Shown: positions 8,384 through 19,406 of the stretch, piece by piece
Layout of the letters: each line of letters starts with the position of its first letter
Numbering within the stretch: the stretch's first letter is position 1
DNA from: Verrucomicrobiia bacterium
GTDB lineage: Bacteria; Verrucomicrobiota; Verrucomicrobiia; Opitutales; Cerasicoccaceae
Length of the DNA: 64,000 bases
Direction: 5' to 3'
Assembly (NCBI GenBank): GCA_030425485.1
Contig: JAUIAM010000005.1
Span: 161,710-225,709, forward strand
Program-made: the position numbers and the translations under genes
Notes under the pieces: model-generated
Told to the model about the DNA's origin: nothing
Database searches by the model: none
The model's input: only the letters and a program-made list of their open reading frames with translations

Positions 8384-9664
8384 CTATTCCGTACGGAATG
8401 GATCGATCCACTGATTCGCGGCCTCGCGAATACCATCGTGGGAGTTCAGCTCCGAGTGCCCATGGGTAATGTGCGGCACAATCATGAGTTCGACCGGTCC
8501 TTCGACCTCGTTGGCCACGGTCAAAATACCCGATGGCGGGCAAGTCGTATCCCCCAACCCCAGGGATATGAACGTAGGGCAGAGGATATCCGGTGCGAAG
8601 TTTACCACGTCGAAATACTCGGCTGCTTTACGCACGGCTGCGGGGTCTTTTCCATCTGTAGCACCATACCAGTTTGGCCAGCCTGCGCCACGACCGTACG
8701 CTGGGCCATTTAAGTCGCAACCCGCCGGTACTCCGGCAGCAACTGCGGTGACCACATCGTTGCACATGGCCGCCGTCACGAGGGCCTGCATCCCGCCCTG
8801 GCTTCCTCCCTGAAGGACCATGATGCGCCCGTCCCAGTCCGGGCGGCTTCTCATATAGCGCACGGCCTGGTAGCACCCGAGATACATGCGCAGGAAGTAG
8901 CTCGTTTCGCGGTCATCATTTCCGATGTAGGCGTAGCCTTCGAGTTCTCCCGCAGCCTTTTCCTTATAATACGCCTCCGACTCATAGATCGGCAGGTCAT
9001 GGGCCAGAATATTCAGCACCAAAAACCCGTCCGAGGCCTGATGGTAAACCCATCCTTTATTCAGGCCATAAACGCCGGCCCATTGGAAAATAATCAATGC
9101 GGGCAGCTTTCCTTTCGCTTCCTTGGGACGTGCTAACTGACCCCGTACGTGCGTGTCGTTGATGTTGTCCAGCGTAACATCCCAGTACTCCACATGGTCA
9201 TGCTCGGTTTCCACACGCTTGAGTTGCGGGTTCAGGTCAATGCCCTTTACTCGACTGATCTGCTTGTCCCAGAATGCATAGAAGTCATCAGGCCTGGACT
9301 GAGCAGGCTGAATCTCATCAATGTCAAAAGCCGCCCCGGCATACCCCTTTACATCGCCAGACCGGGCAATGAACAGCAAGGTGCCGGCATCACCCCGCGC
9401 AGCGGAGTAAACAGCCTCATCACCGTCGTAATCCAGCGTGCCCTGATCGCGCATCACTTCCCCATTTGAAAGGAGTTCGAAGTCAATCTCATCCGGGGCC
9501 ACCTCGCCAGGCTCAAGGTTAACGACCTCAATCGTCCAGGTCGCATCTTCACCCGCATCGTAAATACCGTCTTCACGGTCTGCGCGCACCTTGAGATCAT
9601 ATGCGCAGAGGCTACTGCCCAGGATAAGTACACCAGCAAAGATTCCTATTACAGCTCTATTCAT
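8384..9664 (-). CDS. Secreted acetylxylan esterase/cephalosporin-C deacetylase-like (CE7) hydrolase
   Basis: This alpha/beta hydrolase of 426 residues resembles carbohydrate esterase family 7. Residues 1-21 (MNRAVIGIFAGVLILGSSLCA) form a signal peptide, then an extra N-terminal beta domain of about 100 residues precedes the hydrolase. The nucleophile is Ser288 in GGSQGG, with Asp372 (GLGDTTCPP) and His401 or His403 (HITHGH) completing the triad. The start at 9664 was chosen because it gives the cleanest signal peptide; ATGs at 9670 and 9676 are in frame. It should remove acetyl groups from plant or algal glycans outside the cytoplasm. It faces the catabolic operon tail to tail. Confidence 0.82.
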   Translation of the reverse strand: MNRAVIGIFAGVLILGSSLCAYDLKVRADREDGIYDAGEDATWTIEVVNLEPGEVAPDEIDFELLSNGEVMRDQGTLDYDGDEAVYSAARGDAGTLLFIARSGDVKGYAGAAFDIDEIQPAQSRPDDFYAFWDKQISRVKGIDLNPQLKRVETEHDHVEYWDVTLDNINDTHVRGQLARPKEAKGKLPALIIFQWAGVYGLNKGWVYHQASDGFLVLNILAHDLPIYESEAYYKEKAAGELEGYAYIGNDDRETSYFLRMYLGCYQAVRYMRSRPDWDGRIMVLQGGSQGGMQALVTAAMCNDVVTAVAAGVPAGCDLNGPAYGRGAGWPNWYGATDGKDPAAVRKAAEYFDVVNFAPDILCPTFISLGLGDTTCPPSGILTVANEVEGPVELMIVPHITHGHSELNSHDGIREAANQWIDPFRTE

Positions 9665-9989
9665 AATCATGTCCATCTGAGGTAGAGTACGCATACTCCA
9701 AGCGGTTATTGGGGCCGGATTGCGCAGCGAAGCGGGAGCTCAAGCTTGCTCGGACAAGATATTGGGCCATGCCGACTAAAACACAGGAATCACGGCTCGC
9801 GTTACCTATGCCTGCTTTACGCGCCACTTGCATCATTGACCATTAGTCTATGTGCAAAGGCAGGCGTCAAATAGGATTCAACCTGATTCTACTCAATCAG
9901 TTGAGCAAAATCAGGCAAGATACCTGCGCAGGCTTGTCGGTCAACTTACACCCCTGCCAGGAATGCCAAGTTATCGCCGCAGGCAGGAC
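9665..9989. other. Intergenic region without a recognised gene
   Basis: This stretch of about 325 bases holds the esterase promoter side and the 3' flank of the sulfite reductase gene. I see no gene in it. A partial mirror, CAATCAGTTGAGC near 9895, was too weak to call a terminator. Confidence 0.4.
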
Positions 9990-11708
<1,719 letters not shown>

Positions 11709-11761
11709 AAATATAAGTAAACTAGGTAAGATACTAAACTTAAAAAATCCCCAAACACAAG

Positions 11762-11781
11762 TCCAGAAACTTAATTCTGGA
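11762..11781. promoter_or_regulatory. Inverted repeat upstream of cysI
   Basis: TCCAGAA at 11762-11768 and TTCTGGA at 11775-11781 form a perfect 7-base inverted repeat with a 6-base spacer, about 55 bases before the cysI start. It could be a binding site for a sulfur regulator or a short leader hairpin. The stretch between it and the gene is AT-rich. Confidence 0.4.
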
Positions 11782-11837
11782 GAATCTGCCACCATAAAGG
11801 GCTTTACCGCACGAAATCAAGGCGTTTGCCACATCTA

Positions 11838-12878
11838 TTAGCCCACCGCATCAAGGGTCAGCGAGGGCTGGAAGCCCAGGTCGAAGTCCTCGCACGGCAG
11901 GCAACCCGCCGGGTTAGCCCAGGCGGCGAAGGCGATCATGGCGGCATTATCCCCGGTGTGCTTCTTCTGGGCTGTGAAGAGCGGGAGTCCCTCACCGTCA
12001 GCGAGTTGCTGCATCGACTCGCGCAGGACACCGTTGTTGGCCACACCGCCGGAAAGCCCGAGGCTGGCGTACTCTCCTCCCCGAAGCACATGGCGGGTCT
12101 TGCGCACGAGCTGCTTGACCACTGCCTGCTGGTAGCTGGCGCAGAGGTCGGGCATGACGCGCCGCAGTTCGAGGTCGCCCATCTTCTCCAAACGGTAGCG
12201 GAGCGAGGTTTTTAACCCGGAAAAGCTAAATCGCCAGTCGACTGCCTCGGCAATACCAACGGGAAAGTCGTAGCGCGTAGGGTCACCGCCCACCGCTGCC
12301 TTCTCCAGCAGGGGTCCGCCGGGATAGTCCATACCGAGGAGCTTGGCCCCCTTGTCCAGCGCCTCGCCCGCGGCGTCATCCACCGTCTGGGCCAGTACGG
12401 TGATGCGGCGGTCCTTGTCGATGGAGAACAGGAGCGAATTACCCCCCGAGGCAAGTAAGCCCAGGTGCGGCAGGCAGGCCTCGAAGGCAGCTTCAAAGCC
12501 CGCCGGGGCAGCTTCATGCAGGGCGATAAAGGGAGAAAAGGCATGCCCACGCAGGTGGTTGATGCCCACCAGCGGCAGCCCCCTGGCCAGTGCGAGCGAC
12601 TTGCCCAGGGCAATACCGATAGCCAGGCACCCGGCCAGCCCGGGGCCAGCAGTCACGGCCAATTTTTCCACCCGGGAAAACGCCTCCGTCCGAGCAGCCT
12701 CAGCCAATAAGCAAGCAAAGTTCCCCAAGTGCTCGCGACTGGCCAGATCGGGCACGACGCCCCCGTAGTTTTGGTGGAGCTTTATCTGGCTGTGGACCCA
12801 CTCACCGTCGAGCCCGCGTGCGGGATCAAACAGCGCGAGTGCGGACTCATCGCAGGAACTTTCTATCGCGAGAATCAT
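11838..12878 (-). CDS. tsaD: tRNA N6-adenosine threonylcarbamoyltransferase
   Basis: This 346-residue protein adds the threonylcarbamoyl group to adenosine 37 of ANN-reading tRNAs, acting with TsaB, TsaC and TsaE in the cytoplasm. It begins ILAIESSCDESA, the ASKHA ATP-binding strand typical of TsaD. The metal ligands His108 and His112 sit in INHLRGHAFS. LGLSGGVANNGVLR near residue 275 is the second nucleotide-binding signature. It follows a small periplasmic gene by 20 bases and may share its transcript. Length is normal for bacterial TsaD. Confidence 0.95.
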   Translation of the reverse strand: MILAIESSCDESALALFDPARGLDGEWVHSQIKLHQNYGGVVPDLASREHLGNFACLLAEAARTEAFSRVEKLAVTAGPGLAGCLAIGIALGKSLALARGLPLVGINHLRGHAFSPFIALHEAAPAGFEAAFEACLPHLGLLASGGNSLLFSIDKDRRITVLAQTVDDAAGEALDKGAKLLGMDYPGGPLLEKAAVGGDPTRYDFPVGIAEAVDWRFSFSGLKTSLRYRLEKMGDLELRRVMPDLCASYQQAVVKQLVRKTRHVLRGGEYASLGLSGGVANNGVLRESMQQLADGEGLPLFTAQKKHTGDNAAMIAFAAWANPAGCLPCEDFDLGFQPSLTLDAVG

Positions 12879-12898
12879 AGTTGGCGTACCCGGACGGC

Positions 12899-13390
12899 TT
12901 AATCAACCTTGATGCTGATGGCCTTTGACTTGCCATCGTAGGCGAACGACGCGTCCTCGAAATCTGCCGGGCCAAAGGTGCCCGTGGCATCGTTGGAAAA
13001 GCCGTATCGCTCCACCGGGATGCCGAAAAAGTTCGTGTCGAGCTCGCCGTTGCCGTTCTCGTCTTCGAATACCGACACAGCATAGGTGCCTGCGGGAAGA
13101 TTAGCAAAATTCGCCACGGCCTGATGCCCCCCGGACTGCACGGTCAAGCCCATGAGCGGCGTCTCAAGCCAGGTTTTTTCCGCGTTATAAACCGCGACCC
13201 GCACCTGTCCGCTGGCGAGCGCGAGGTGCGTTACGGTCACCGTCAAGCCGGGCTGCGCCGGGGCAGCGGGCTGGTTTTTGCCGGGTGCTACGACCAGAGG
13301 CGCGCACTCGGCCTGCCCCGCCCAGAGGGCCAGCGGGGAAAGCAGGCAAAAAAACAAAAGCCCGATACGGGCACGGTAAAGCTTAGTCAT
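12899..13390 (-). CDS. Exported DUF2141-type protein
   Basis: This is a 163-residue exported protein of unknown function. Residues 1-27 form a signal peptide (LYRARIGLLFFCLLSPLALWA core). The mature part is one beta-sandwich domain with the DUF2141 motif pattern GQVRVAVYN, then FANLPAGTYAVSVFEDENGNGELDTNFFGIPVERYGFSND abbreviated here to its key words AGTYAV and DENGNGELD. ATG 13390 overlaps the protease stop by 8 bases (ATGACTAA), which decides the start and implies coupled translation. DUF2141 proteins are often periplasmic; no activity is established that I can state. Confidence 0.78.
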   Translation of the reverse strand: MTKLYRARIGLLFFCLLSPLALWAGQAECAPLVVAPGKNQPAAPAQPGLTVTVTHLALASGQVRVAVYNAEKTWLETPLMGLTVQSGGHQAVANFANLPAGTYAVSVFEDENGNGELDTNFFGIPVERYGFSNDATGTFGPADFEDASFAYDGKSKAISIKVD

Positions 13391-14654
13391 GGTCATTCGC
13401 TTCATAGAAAAGGATGCCGTGGAGCATTTCACGCGCACGGGCCAGTTGGCGATCCGGAATTGGCTCAAAGCCGTAACGCGCGGTAAAGGAGTCCTCCTCC
13501 AGCACTCGCAACTGCGAACGTTGAAGCGCGAGATTCATCTGCTCCGGGGTGGACAAGGCGACGCGGATGTCGGGCTCGACCCCTGATTCGTGAATGGTGC
13601 GCCCGCTGGGCAGAAAGTACATGGCTGAGGTCAGGCGCATGCCGTTGCCATTGGAAAAAGCGTAGACACTTTGCACCGAGCCCTTGCCCACCGAAGTCTC
13701 ACCCACGAGCACAGCGCGGCCATGATCCTGCAAGGCGCCCGCCACAATCTCCGCAGCACTGGCACTGCCATGGTCAATCAACACCACCACCGGAGGCACG
13801 TCCAAGGGCGCTTCTTCGGCATAGGCGTGATCGCGCACCTGGCCGCTGCGGTCCTTCGTCGTGACGATCAATTTCCCTCGCTCCAGAAAGAGGTCAGCCA
13901 CCTCAATGGCCTGGTTGAGCAGGCCGCCGGGGTTACCGCGCAGGTCAAAAATGAGCCCGCGCATGCCTTGTCCATTGAGCATCACGATGGCTTCCTCGAT
14001 TTCGTTCCTGCTCTCCCGGCCAAACGAATCGAGCCGGAGATAGCCAATGCCCTCCTCGTCGAGGTAGACCTCGCGCAGGCTCGGATAGTCTATATCTCGG
14101 CGATTGAGGGTAAAGCTCATGTCGCGGTCATCCATCGGTCGGTGGACGGTGAGCGTGACCGCGCTGTCGGGCTCGCCACGCAGCAAGTCCACAGTCTGCG
14201 AAACGGTGAAGTCCCGCGTGTCGGTCTCGCCCACGGCGATAATCTCGTCGCCCACGAGCAGGCCCGCCTCCTCGGCAGGGCTGCCGGGAAAGAGTCCCAA
14301 CAGGGTCACGCGAGAGTCCAGCAGCCCGACCTCTGCCCCGATCCCGGCATAGTGCTGCTCGGTCTGAATTTCAAAATCCTCGTAGTCCTCCCTGTCCATG
14401 TAGCTGGAATACGGGTCCAGCGTTCCGACCATTTGCTTGAGCGCGTTGCGGGTCAGGGTGTCGTAGTCCGTATGCCCGGCATCGACATGGTGCTCATTGA
14501 CCAACTGCATGACCTCGCCCGCATGCATGAGATTACGCCAAAACGCAGGCGAAAAAAGATCGCGGCGGTGTGGGTAGAAAACCAGCATGACGAAAAACCC
14601 CACCAGAAAAAAGGTGGCGATGGCCATGAAAGCTATTTTCAGAAACGACTTCAT
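13383..14654 (-). CDS. S41 family C-terminal processing protease (CtpA-like)
   Basis: This 423-residue periplasmic serine protease has one N-terminal membrane anchor (residues 5-28), a PDZ domain (about 105-175, including PGSPAEEAGLLVGDEI) and a tail-specific protease domain. The Ser-Lys dyad is Ser297 in DHGSASAAE and Lys324 in TSVGKGSVQ. Such enzymes trim or degrade exported proteins with exposed C-termini. The start is ATG 14654; a TTG directly before it is less likely. It leads an operon with the DUF2141 protein and probably TsaD, and is divergent from MidA, 54 bases away. Confidence 0.92.
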   Translation of the reverse strand: MKSFLKIAFMAIATFFLVGFFVMLVFYPHRRDLFSPAFWRNLMHAGEVMQLVNEHHVDAGHTDYDTLTRNALKQMVGTLDPYSSYMDREDYEDFEIQTEQHYAGIGAEVGLLDSRVTLLGLFPGSPAEEAGLLVGDEIIAVGETDTRDFTVSQTVDLLRGEPDSAVTLTVHRPMDDRDMSFTLNRRDIDYPSLREVYLDEEGIGYLRLDSFGRESRNEIEEAIVMLNGQGMRGLIFDLRGNPGGLLNQAIEVADLFLERGKLIVTTKDRSGQVRDHAYAEEAPLDVPPVVVLIDHGSASAAEIVAGALQDHGRAVLVGETSVGKGSVQSVYAFSNGNGMRLTSAMYFLPSGRTIHESGVEPDIRVALSTPEQMNLALQRSQLRVLEEDSFTARYGFEPIPDRQLARAREMLHGILFYEANDHD

Positions 14655-14708
14655 CAAAAAAAGTTCTCAGATAGGCCTAAGCAGTCAGCCACCGCACCGC
14701 GATAGTAA

Positions 14709-15677
14709 ATGTCCGCCCCGATATACCAGATTTTGCAGCAAGTCGCTGACCGCAGCGGTACGCTCTCCTTTTGTCAGTACAGCCAGATCGCGCTCTACGA
14801 CCCAGAGCACGGCTACTATTGCCGCCAGCGCCAGCGCGTTGGCCGCAGCGCAGAGGCAGACTTCTACACCGCAGCCAGCCTGGGGGGCGTCTTTGGTGAG
14901 CTCCTGCTCGGCGCCATCGAGCACCTGCTGCCCGGACCCTGTGCAGAGTATGCCCTGGTCGAGCTCGGTGTCGAGCCGGGCAGAGGCACCCTGTCCGGTG
15001 CGGCGGAGCGCTTCGCCAGCTACCACGAACTCGGCAATGCCGACAAGCTGAAGCTGCCGTCCAAGGCGGTTGTTTTCGCAAACGAACTCCTGGACGCCCA
15101 GCCCTTTCACCGCTTCATCGTCCGCGACGGCCAATGGCGCGAAAGCGGAGTCCGCGTGGGCAACGGCACACTCGAGACTTGTCTGCTCGACGAGCCCAGC
15201 CCGGAGGCTTCAGCATTCCTCGCCACCTTGCCCGTTCGCCACGAGGGCTATCGACTCGACATTTCCCTGTGGGCAGAACGCCTGCTGGCCGACATATCCG
15301 CCCAAGTCAGCGCTGGCCTGCTGGTCTTTTTCGACTACGGCAAGAGCTGGCACGAACTCATCGACACCACCCCGGCGGGCACGGCACGCGCCTACCGCAA
15401 GCACGAGGCGAGCCGCGAGCTCCTCGACGCTCCCGGTGAGATTGACCTGACCTGCCACGTCTGCTGGGACCGACTCAGCAATGCCCTGGCAACAACCAAC
15501 TGGACCCCGACACTGGAGAGTCAGGAGGCGTTCTTCGTCAAACGCGCTACGGCTGCGATGGAGCGCATTGTCATGGAGCCCGGCACGGGTATCGACCCGC
15601 GCAAGCAGACCCTGAAGGAACTGGTCTACCCCGGACACATGGGGCGCTCGTTTCAGGTGCTTTGGGCTCGACGCTAA
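14709..15677 (+). CDS. SAM-dependent methyltransferase, MidA/NDUFAF7 family
   Basis: This 322-residue protein belongs to the family of the mitochondrial complex I assembly methyltransferase NDUFAF7 (MidA), whose bacterial members are poorly studied. LYDPEHGYY (residues 29-37) and DFYTAAS (about 50-56) are family signatures. ELGVEPGRGTL near residue 84 is the SAM loop, and FANELLDAQPFHRF near residue 121 is the next strand. The C-terminus (GHMGRSFQVLW) is typical as well. It overlaps the convergent hypothetical gene by 4 bases at its 3' end. A target in a respiratory complex is plausible but inferred. Confidence 0.82.
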   Translation: MSAPIYQILQQVADRSGTLSFCQYSQIALYDPEHGYYCRQRQRVGRSAEADFYTAASLGGVFGELLLGAIEHLLPGPCAEYALVELGVEPGRGTLSGAAERFASYHELGNADKLKLPSKAVVFANELLDAQPFHRFIVRDGQWRESGVRVGNGTLETCLLDEPSPEASAFLATLPVRHEGYRLDISLWAERLLADISAQVSAGLLVFFDYGKSWHELIDTTPAGTARAYRKHEASRELLDAPGEIDLTCHVCWDRLSNALATTNWTPTLESQEAFFVKRATAAMERIVMEPGTGIDPRKQTLKELVYPGHMGRSFQVLWARR

Positions 15678-16402
15678 CCTTGCGACTCGGGCTCCGGCTC
15701 GGACTGTCCGTCGACGTAAGCCTCTTCCAGCAGGTTGAGGATCTGCTGCTGCCCCCGGGCAAAATCCGCAGGAGAAGCCTCTAACTGAACCCCGAAGACA
15801 AAGCCTTTGAGAAAAACAAACAGCAGCACACCTTGACGGTCCCGCCCCTCACGCAGACAAGTATACTGCACCTCGTAAAAATGCTCCCCCATAATCCGCG
15901 GCAACACGCCCTGCGGCTCGGTTGCGTTCGGGTTGTAAAGCAAGCTCCGTTTGTTGACGATGCGTTCGGGCTCAATGCGGATGTCCCCCGCCTCGTTTCT
16001 TACAAAGGCCACATCTGCCGTTTTGTCCTCGGATGCGTCCTTGGCAATGGACTCGATGTAGGCAGTGAATTGCTCAGGCTCGTTGGACTGCGCGTAGGCG
16101 GTGCCCGGGTAACAATAGACGCGGCAGTCGATGCCCGCACCGTAACGGTAGGCCAGCCGGAAAGAGGCCTCTTTTGTTTCCCGAAACAACCAATCTGTCG
16201 CTAGCGGCAAGCCGATGGTAATCCCCTGGCCCAACCAAAGTTGTGTGCGGGCATCATAGCCATCGATCGTTTCCTTGGACACCTCCGAGGTCATAGGCAG
16301 GTACCCTTTTGGCCAGGGGAACTGCCAGTCGTCGTTCGTTTCTTCGGCCAACGCAGCGGAGCTGGCCAGCATCAAGAGTAACAGGCGGAATAGATACGGC
16401 AT
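15674..16402 (-). CDS. Hypothetical exported protein
   Basis: I do not recognise this 242-residue protein. Residues 1-19 are a signal peptide (MPYLFRLLLLMLASSAALA). The mature part is mixed alpha/beta with an internal hydrophobic strand (GVLLFVFLKGFVFGVQLEA) and an acidic tail (EPEPES). It follows a three-gene pseudopilin set with a 15-base gap, so it is probably the last gene of that operon and may be a periplasmic or membrane-associated accessory of the export machine. No catalytic motif is visible. Confidence 0.6.
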   Translation of the reverse strand: MPYLFRLLLLMLASSAALAEETNDDWQFPWPKGYLPMTSEVSKETIDGYDARTQLWLGQGITIGLPLATDWLFRETKEASFRLAYRYGAGIDCRVYCYPGTAYAQSNEPEQFTAYIESIAKDASEDKTADVAFVRNEAGDIRIEPERIVNKRSLLYNPNATEPQGVLPRIMGEHFYEVQYTCLREGRDRQGVLLFVFLKGFVFGVQLEASPADFARGQQQILNLLEEAYVDGQSEPEPESQG

Positions 16403-16417
16403 GGGAGTCAGGTCGGA

Positions 16418-18679
16418 CTACTTGCTGAGGCTGACGATCGCGCTATTGTAAGTCGTCTTGTCGATTTCCTCAAACATCAGGCGACGGTACGTGCGGATGA
16501 GCGGGGTGCCGGGAGGATAGTTACCCGTGGCAAAAAGTTCGCTGAAGCCCCAGTCACGGATGGGCGGCAGGTAAAAGTCATTGAAGTTCGTCGGAGCACC
16601 ACGCGGACGGATTTCACTCTCGTAGAGCGAGACCAGAGAGCCGCGAATGGTAACCCTGCGGTTCGTCCAACTCTCAAGGAAGCGAGGCAGATTTACCACG
16701 CCGAGGCTGAGCGGGCGCGAGGAATCACCGTAAGAGGCCCCCACCGGGACGGTGTTGGGAGTACCCGAAACCAGGGCTGCCGAGATCTCGACAAAGGAAC
16801 TGGCCGGACGGTAGCTCTGCACATTGGAGCGACCATCCTTATAGCTGTGTTCACGGTTGTAGCGCCAGTTATCCGACAACACCGTGATCGTATCGGCCAT
16901 GAGCGATGCGGGTTTCTCATCGGCATCGTCCGGGAAGCGGGCATCAGTCGAGTGGGTGTGGCCATCAGCATTAAAGGACCCCACGGTGTACATGGGTGCG
17001 TTGGTGGCCAGGGTGAAGCCCTTCTCCTTCATGCCCGAGGGGTCGGGAATTTCTTTGGCGTCTATCACCATGAGGGCCGCATCGTTGAAAGCTCCCGGCA
17101 CAATACCGTACTTGTTTTGGCCAGAAGATGAGCCATGCGAAAAGACGCCGCTCCCCCCTGCAACACCAGAAGTAGGGAACTCGACGTAAACAATGCCGTT
17201 CCAGTCATCATCCACGTCATAGGTGCCATCGAAACCGCTGGAGGAGTTGTCCTTGTTGTCGATATATTTTTTTAGCTGCCCAATATCGATGGCCAGGGTG
17301 TTGATTCCGAGATTTTCGCGATGATCGTACAGGCCGCCCCTTACCTCATAGCTGGAGTGCCAGCTTCCGTAGTAGTAAGTCCTCTCCTCGTGCAGATCGT
17401 AGTACTCGATGCCCTCGTCCTCAATCGAAGTGAAGCTGTCATTGGGGTTGCCAATGATGTCGTCGGGCAGGTCGACCTCGACCAGGGTCGGATCACCGTT
17501 GGCATCCAGGTCAAGCTCGCTGAGCGGATCGGAGGCATTCACGCGCTTGTACTTGTACCCCTTAACGACGAGATAGTCATCATCACCGGGTGAACTGCCG
17601 GGGGTGGTTTCCACCCGTAGCAGGAGACCGGCTTTTGCGGCCATTTTCTGCGGACGCAGGTCAAGGCCTTTGCGGTCGGCATGTCCGTGTGGCAGAAGCG
17701 GCTCTATAATCGCGTAACCACTGTTATTTGTTTCCACCCCGGAGGTATAGAAATTATCCTGCTCGTAGTCATCAAAGGCGACCACGTTCTGCTTCCCCAC
17801 ACCCATGTCTCCATTCTGCACATAGCCGTTCCAACGCTCGGAGGCGTCCTCGGCCCAATCTTTGTCTGAGGAGTCAAGCACGCCCCCACTCGGACGCATC
17901 GTACGTAGTGTTTCAGGGTTTTTGCTGCTGGGGAAAAAGACGTTGCTGCCATCGCCGAGGTGGATGCTGCGGATTTCCCCGTGAATGAATTCATCGCACG
18001 AGGTCACCTTGTCGTGAAACTTCAAATCGGCGGTGGAGTTCGCCCCGACATAGAGGGTACCATTGGTGTGGACGGGGCCGTAGATGTCCATGTCGACACC
18101 GGGGTTTACCTCGAGATCGGAATTGTAGAAAATCGCGTTGGCAAAGAGCGGCGCATCGCGCACCTGAAACGTCTCCATCGCGTAAGCGGTGATCTCATCG
18201 CCCCTTCCGGTATTGGCCACGCCCTTGCCAAAGAGCTCAATTTCGCGCACAAAGGCAAGACGCCCGCGCATGGGGTCAAATTCATTGGACGGGTCGTTCG
18301 GATCAAAGTACTTCCACTCTCCCGGGGGTACCGTACCGCCGTTGATAGACATCTTGGCCGAGTTAATATCGCTGCTGGCAAAGAAGCTCGTGACCGATGC
18401 CGGGAGGCTCAGGGGATTGTTACCCGGCTTTAACTCATTGGCACCGACCGAGGTCTGGTTTTCAAAGCGGTAGGAAAGCTCGGACGCACCGTACTCGATA
18501 GCGGATTCCGCCGCTGCCTTGGCCTTGATACGCGCCATATAGTGATCGTTCACGTTCACCTCTGTCAGTGTGCTCTTGAGCAGCGACGCGGCGATCAGGC
18601 CGACTGCAGCCGTAAGAATCAACACGACGGCAAGCGCCGACCCAGTGCGCCGGATGCGGGAAATGGGGAGTGTAATCAT
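16418..18679 (-). CDS. Large PilX/GspK-like pseudopilin-type protein
   Basis: This is a 753-residue protein with a prepilin-like start: a short basic leader (ISRIRRTG), then a hydrophobic helix (SALAVVLILTAAVGLIAASLL) and a conserved amphipathic continuation (AAAESAIEYGASELSYRF) as in PilX and GspK families. The large remaining domain is rich in Asp, Gly and Tyr, has many polar loops and is probably periplasmic. It is third in a minus-strand operon after two smaller pseudopilins, in the PilV-PilW-PilX order of type IV minor pilin clusters. It is much longer than normal PilX (about 200), so the extra region may be a tip adhesin. Function is inferred from context. Confidence 0.65.
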   Translation of the reverse strand: MITLPISRIRRTGSALAVVLILTAAVGLIAASLLKSTLTEVNVNDHYMARIKAKAAAESAIEYGASELSYRFENQTSVGANELKPGNNPLSLPASVTSFFASSDINSAKMSINGGTVPPGEWKYFDPNDPSNEFDPMRGRLAFVREIELFGKGVANTGRGDEITAYAMETFQVRDAPLFANAIFYNSDLEVNPGVDMDIYGPVHTNGTLYVGANSTADLKFHDKVTSCDEFIHGEIRSIHLGDGSNVFFPSSKNPETLRTMRPSGGVLDSSDKDWAEDASERWNGYVQNGDMGVGKQNVVAFDDYEQDNFYTSGVETNNSGYAIIEPLLPHGHADRKGLDLRPQKMAAKAGLLLRVETTPGSSPGDDDYLVVKGYKYKRVNASDPLSELDLDANGDPTLVEVDLPDDIIGNPNDSFTSIEDEGIEYYDLHEERTYYYGSWHSSYEVRGGLYDHRENLGINTLAIDIGQLKKYIDNKDNSSSGFDGTYDVDDDWNGIVYVEFPTSGVAGGSGVFSHGSSSGQNKYGIVPGAFNDAALMVIDAKEIPDPSGMKEKGFTLATNAPMYTVGSFNADGHTHSTDARFPDDADEKPASLMADTITVLSDNWRYNREHSYKDGRSNVQSYRPASSFVEISAALVSGTPNTVPVGASYGDSSRPLSLGVVNLPRFLESWTNRRVTIRGSLVSLYESEIRPRGAPTNFNDFYLPPIRDWGFSELFATGNYPPGTPLIRTYRRLMFEEIDKTTYNSAIVSLSK

Positions 18680-18695
18680 CGCTTTATCCTTTTAT

Positions 18696-19403
18696 TTAAC
18701 CTCTCGGTGAGATGGTAAAGTTATAGGTGCCGGTTATCTGCTTGGCGTCGTTACCGTGAATGATCTTTCCGTTTACCAGTACGCTGCGGTCCTCGATATT
18801 ATAAAACAGATCGCCGTTCGCCAGTCCGGTCACGAGACTGATCACATTCGGGTAGTCCTGGGCCTTATACTCTTCCGGGATGAGTGACTCCACGCCGTCG
18901 TGCTGCTTGTCCTCAGGCACCTCGACCTCAAACCGACGTACGGGAGCCTGCTCATCATCTCCGGAGCCACCCGCCCGAAAGTACCCCACCAGCCGTTCAA
19001 TCGGCGCCGGCTTACCGTCCCGGGGGTTTTCATCGATACCGGTGTAGACAAAGAGCACAAAGTCACCGGACGACCCCTTGCGCTGGCGGTAATCTTCCAC
19101 CGTATAGCCTTCAGCGGGTTTGCGGAAACTGCCCGGCGGATTACTGCCCGCCTCACTGTAAAAGCTGGAATACATCATGAAGTAATTGGCTTCTCGCGCC
19201 TCGTCCGCCATGATGTTAGTCACGTCGCGGATATCGCCATTGATCTCCAGCTTCTGCGTGGTGATGAAGCTCAACTTCGCGCTATCGAAGACAAAGGTCA
19301 TCACCCCCGCCATCAGCATGCCAAAGACCACCGTGACGATGAGGACCTCAACCAGGGTAAACCCCGTACGCAAACGAGGGAGGCGTCTATTGTGCTGTTT
19401 CAT
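18696..19403 (-). CDS. Prepilin-type N-terminal domain protein (PilW/GspJ-like)
   Basis: This 235-residue minor pseudopilin has a basic leader (KQHNRRLPRLRTG) and the cleavage/methylation motif G-FTLVEVLIVTVVFGMLMAG, where prepilin peptidase cuts after Gly and Glu5 is kept. The rest is a globular domain with mixed strands, as in PilW or GspJ. It lies 6 bases after the PilV-like gene and 16 bases before the large PilX-like gene. The ATG at 19403 is preferred to a GTG at 19406. It should help start assembly of a type II or IV pseudopilus. Confidence 0.8.
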   Translation of the reverse strand: MKQHNRRLPRLRTGFTLVEVLIVTVVFGMLMAGVMTFVFDSAKLSFITTQKLEINGDIRDVTNIMADEAREANYFMMYSSFYSEAGSNPPGSFRKPAEGYTVEDYRQRKGSSGDFVLFVYTGIDENPRDGKPAPIERLVGYFRAGGSGDDEQAPVRRFEVEVPEDKQHDGVESLIPEEYKAQDYPNVISLVTGLANGDLFYNIEDRSVLVNGKIIHGNDAKQITGTYNFTISPRG

Positions 19404-19406
19404 CAC

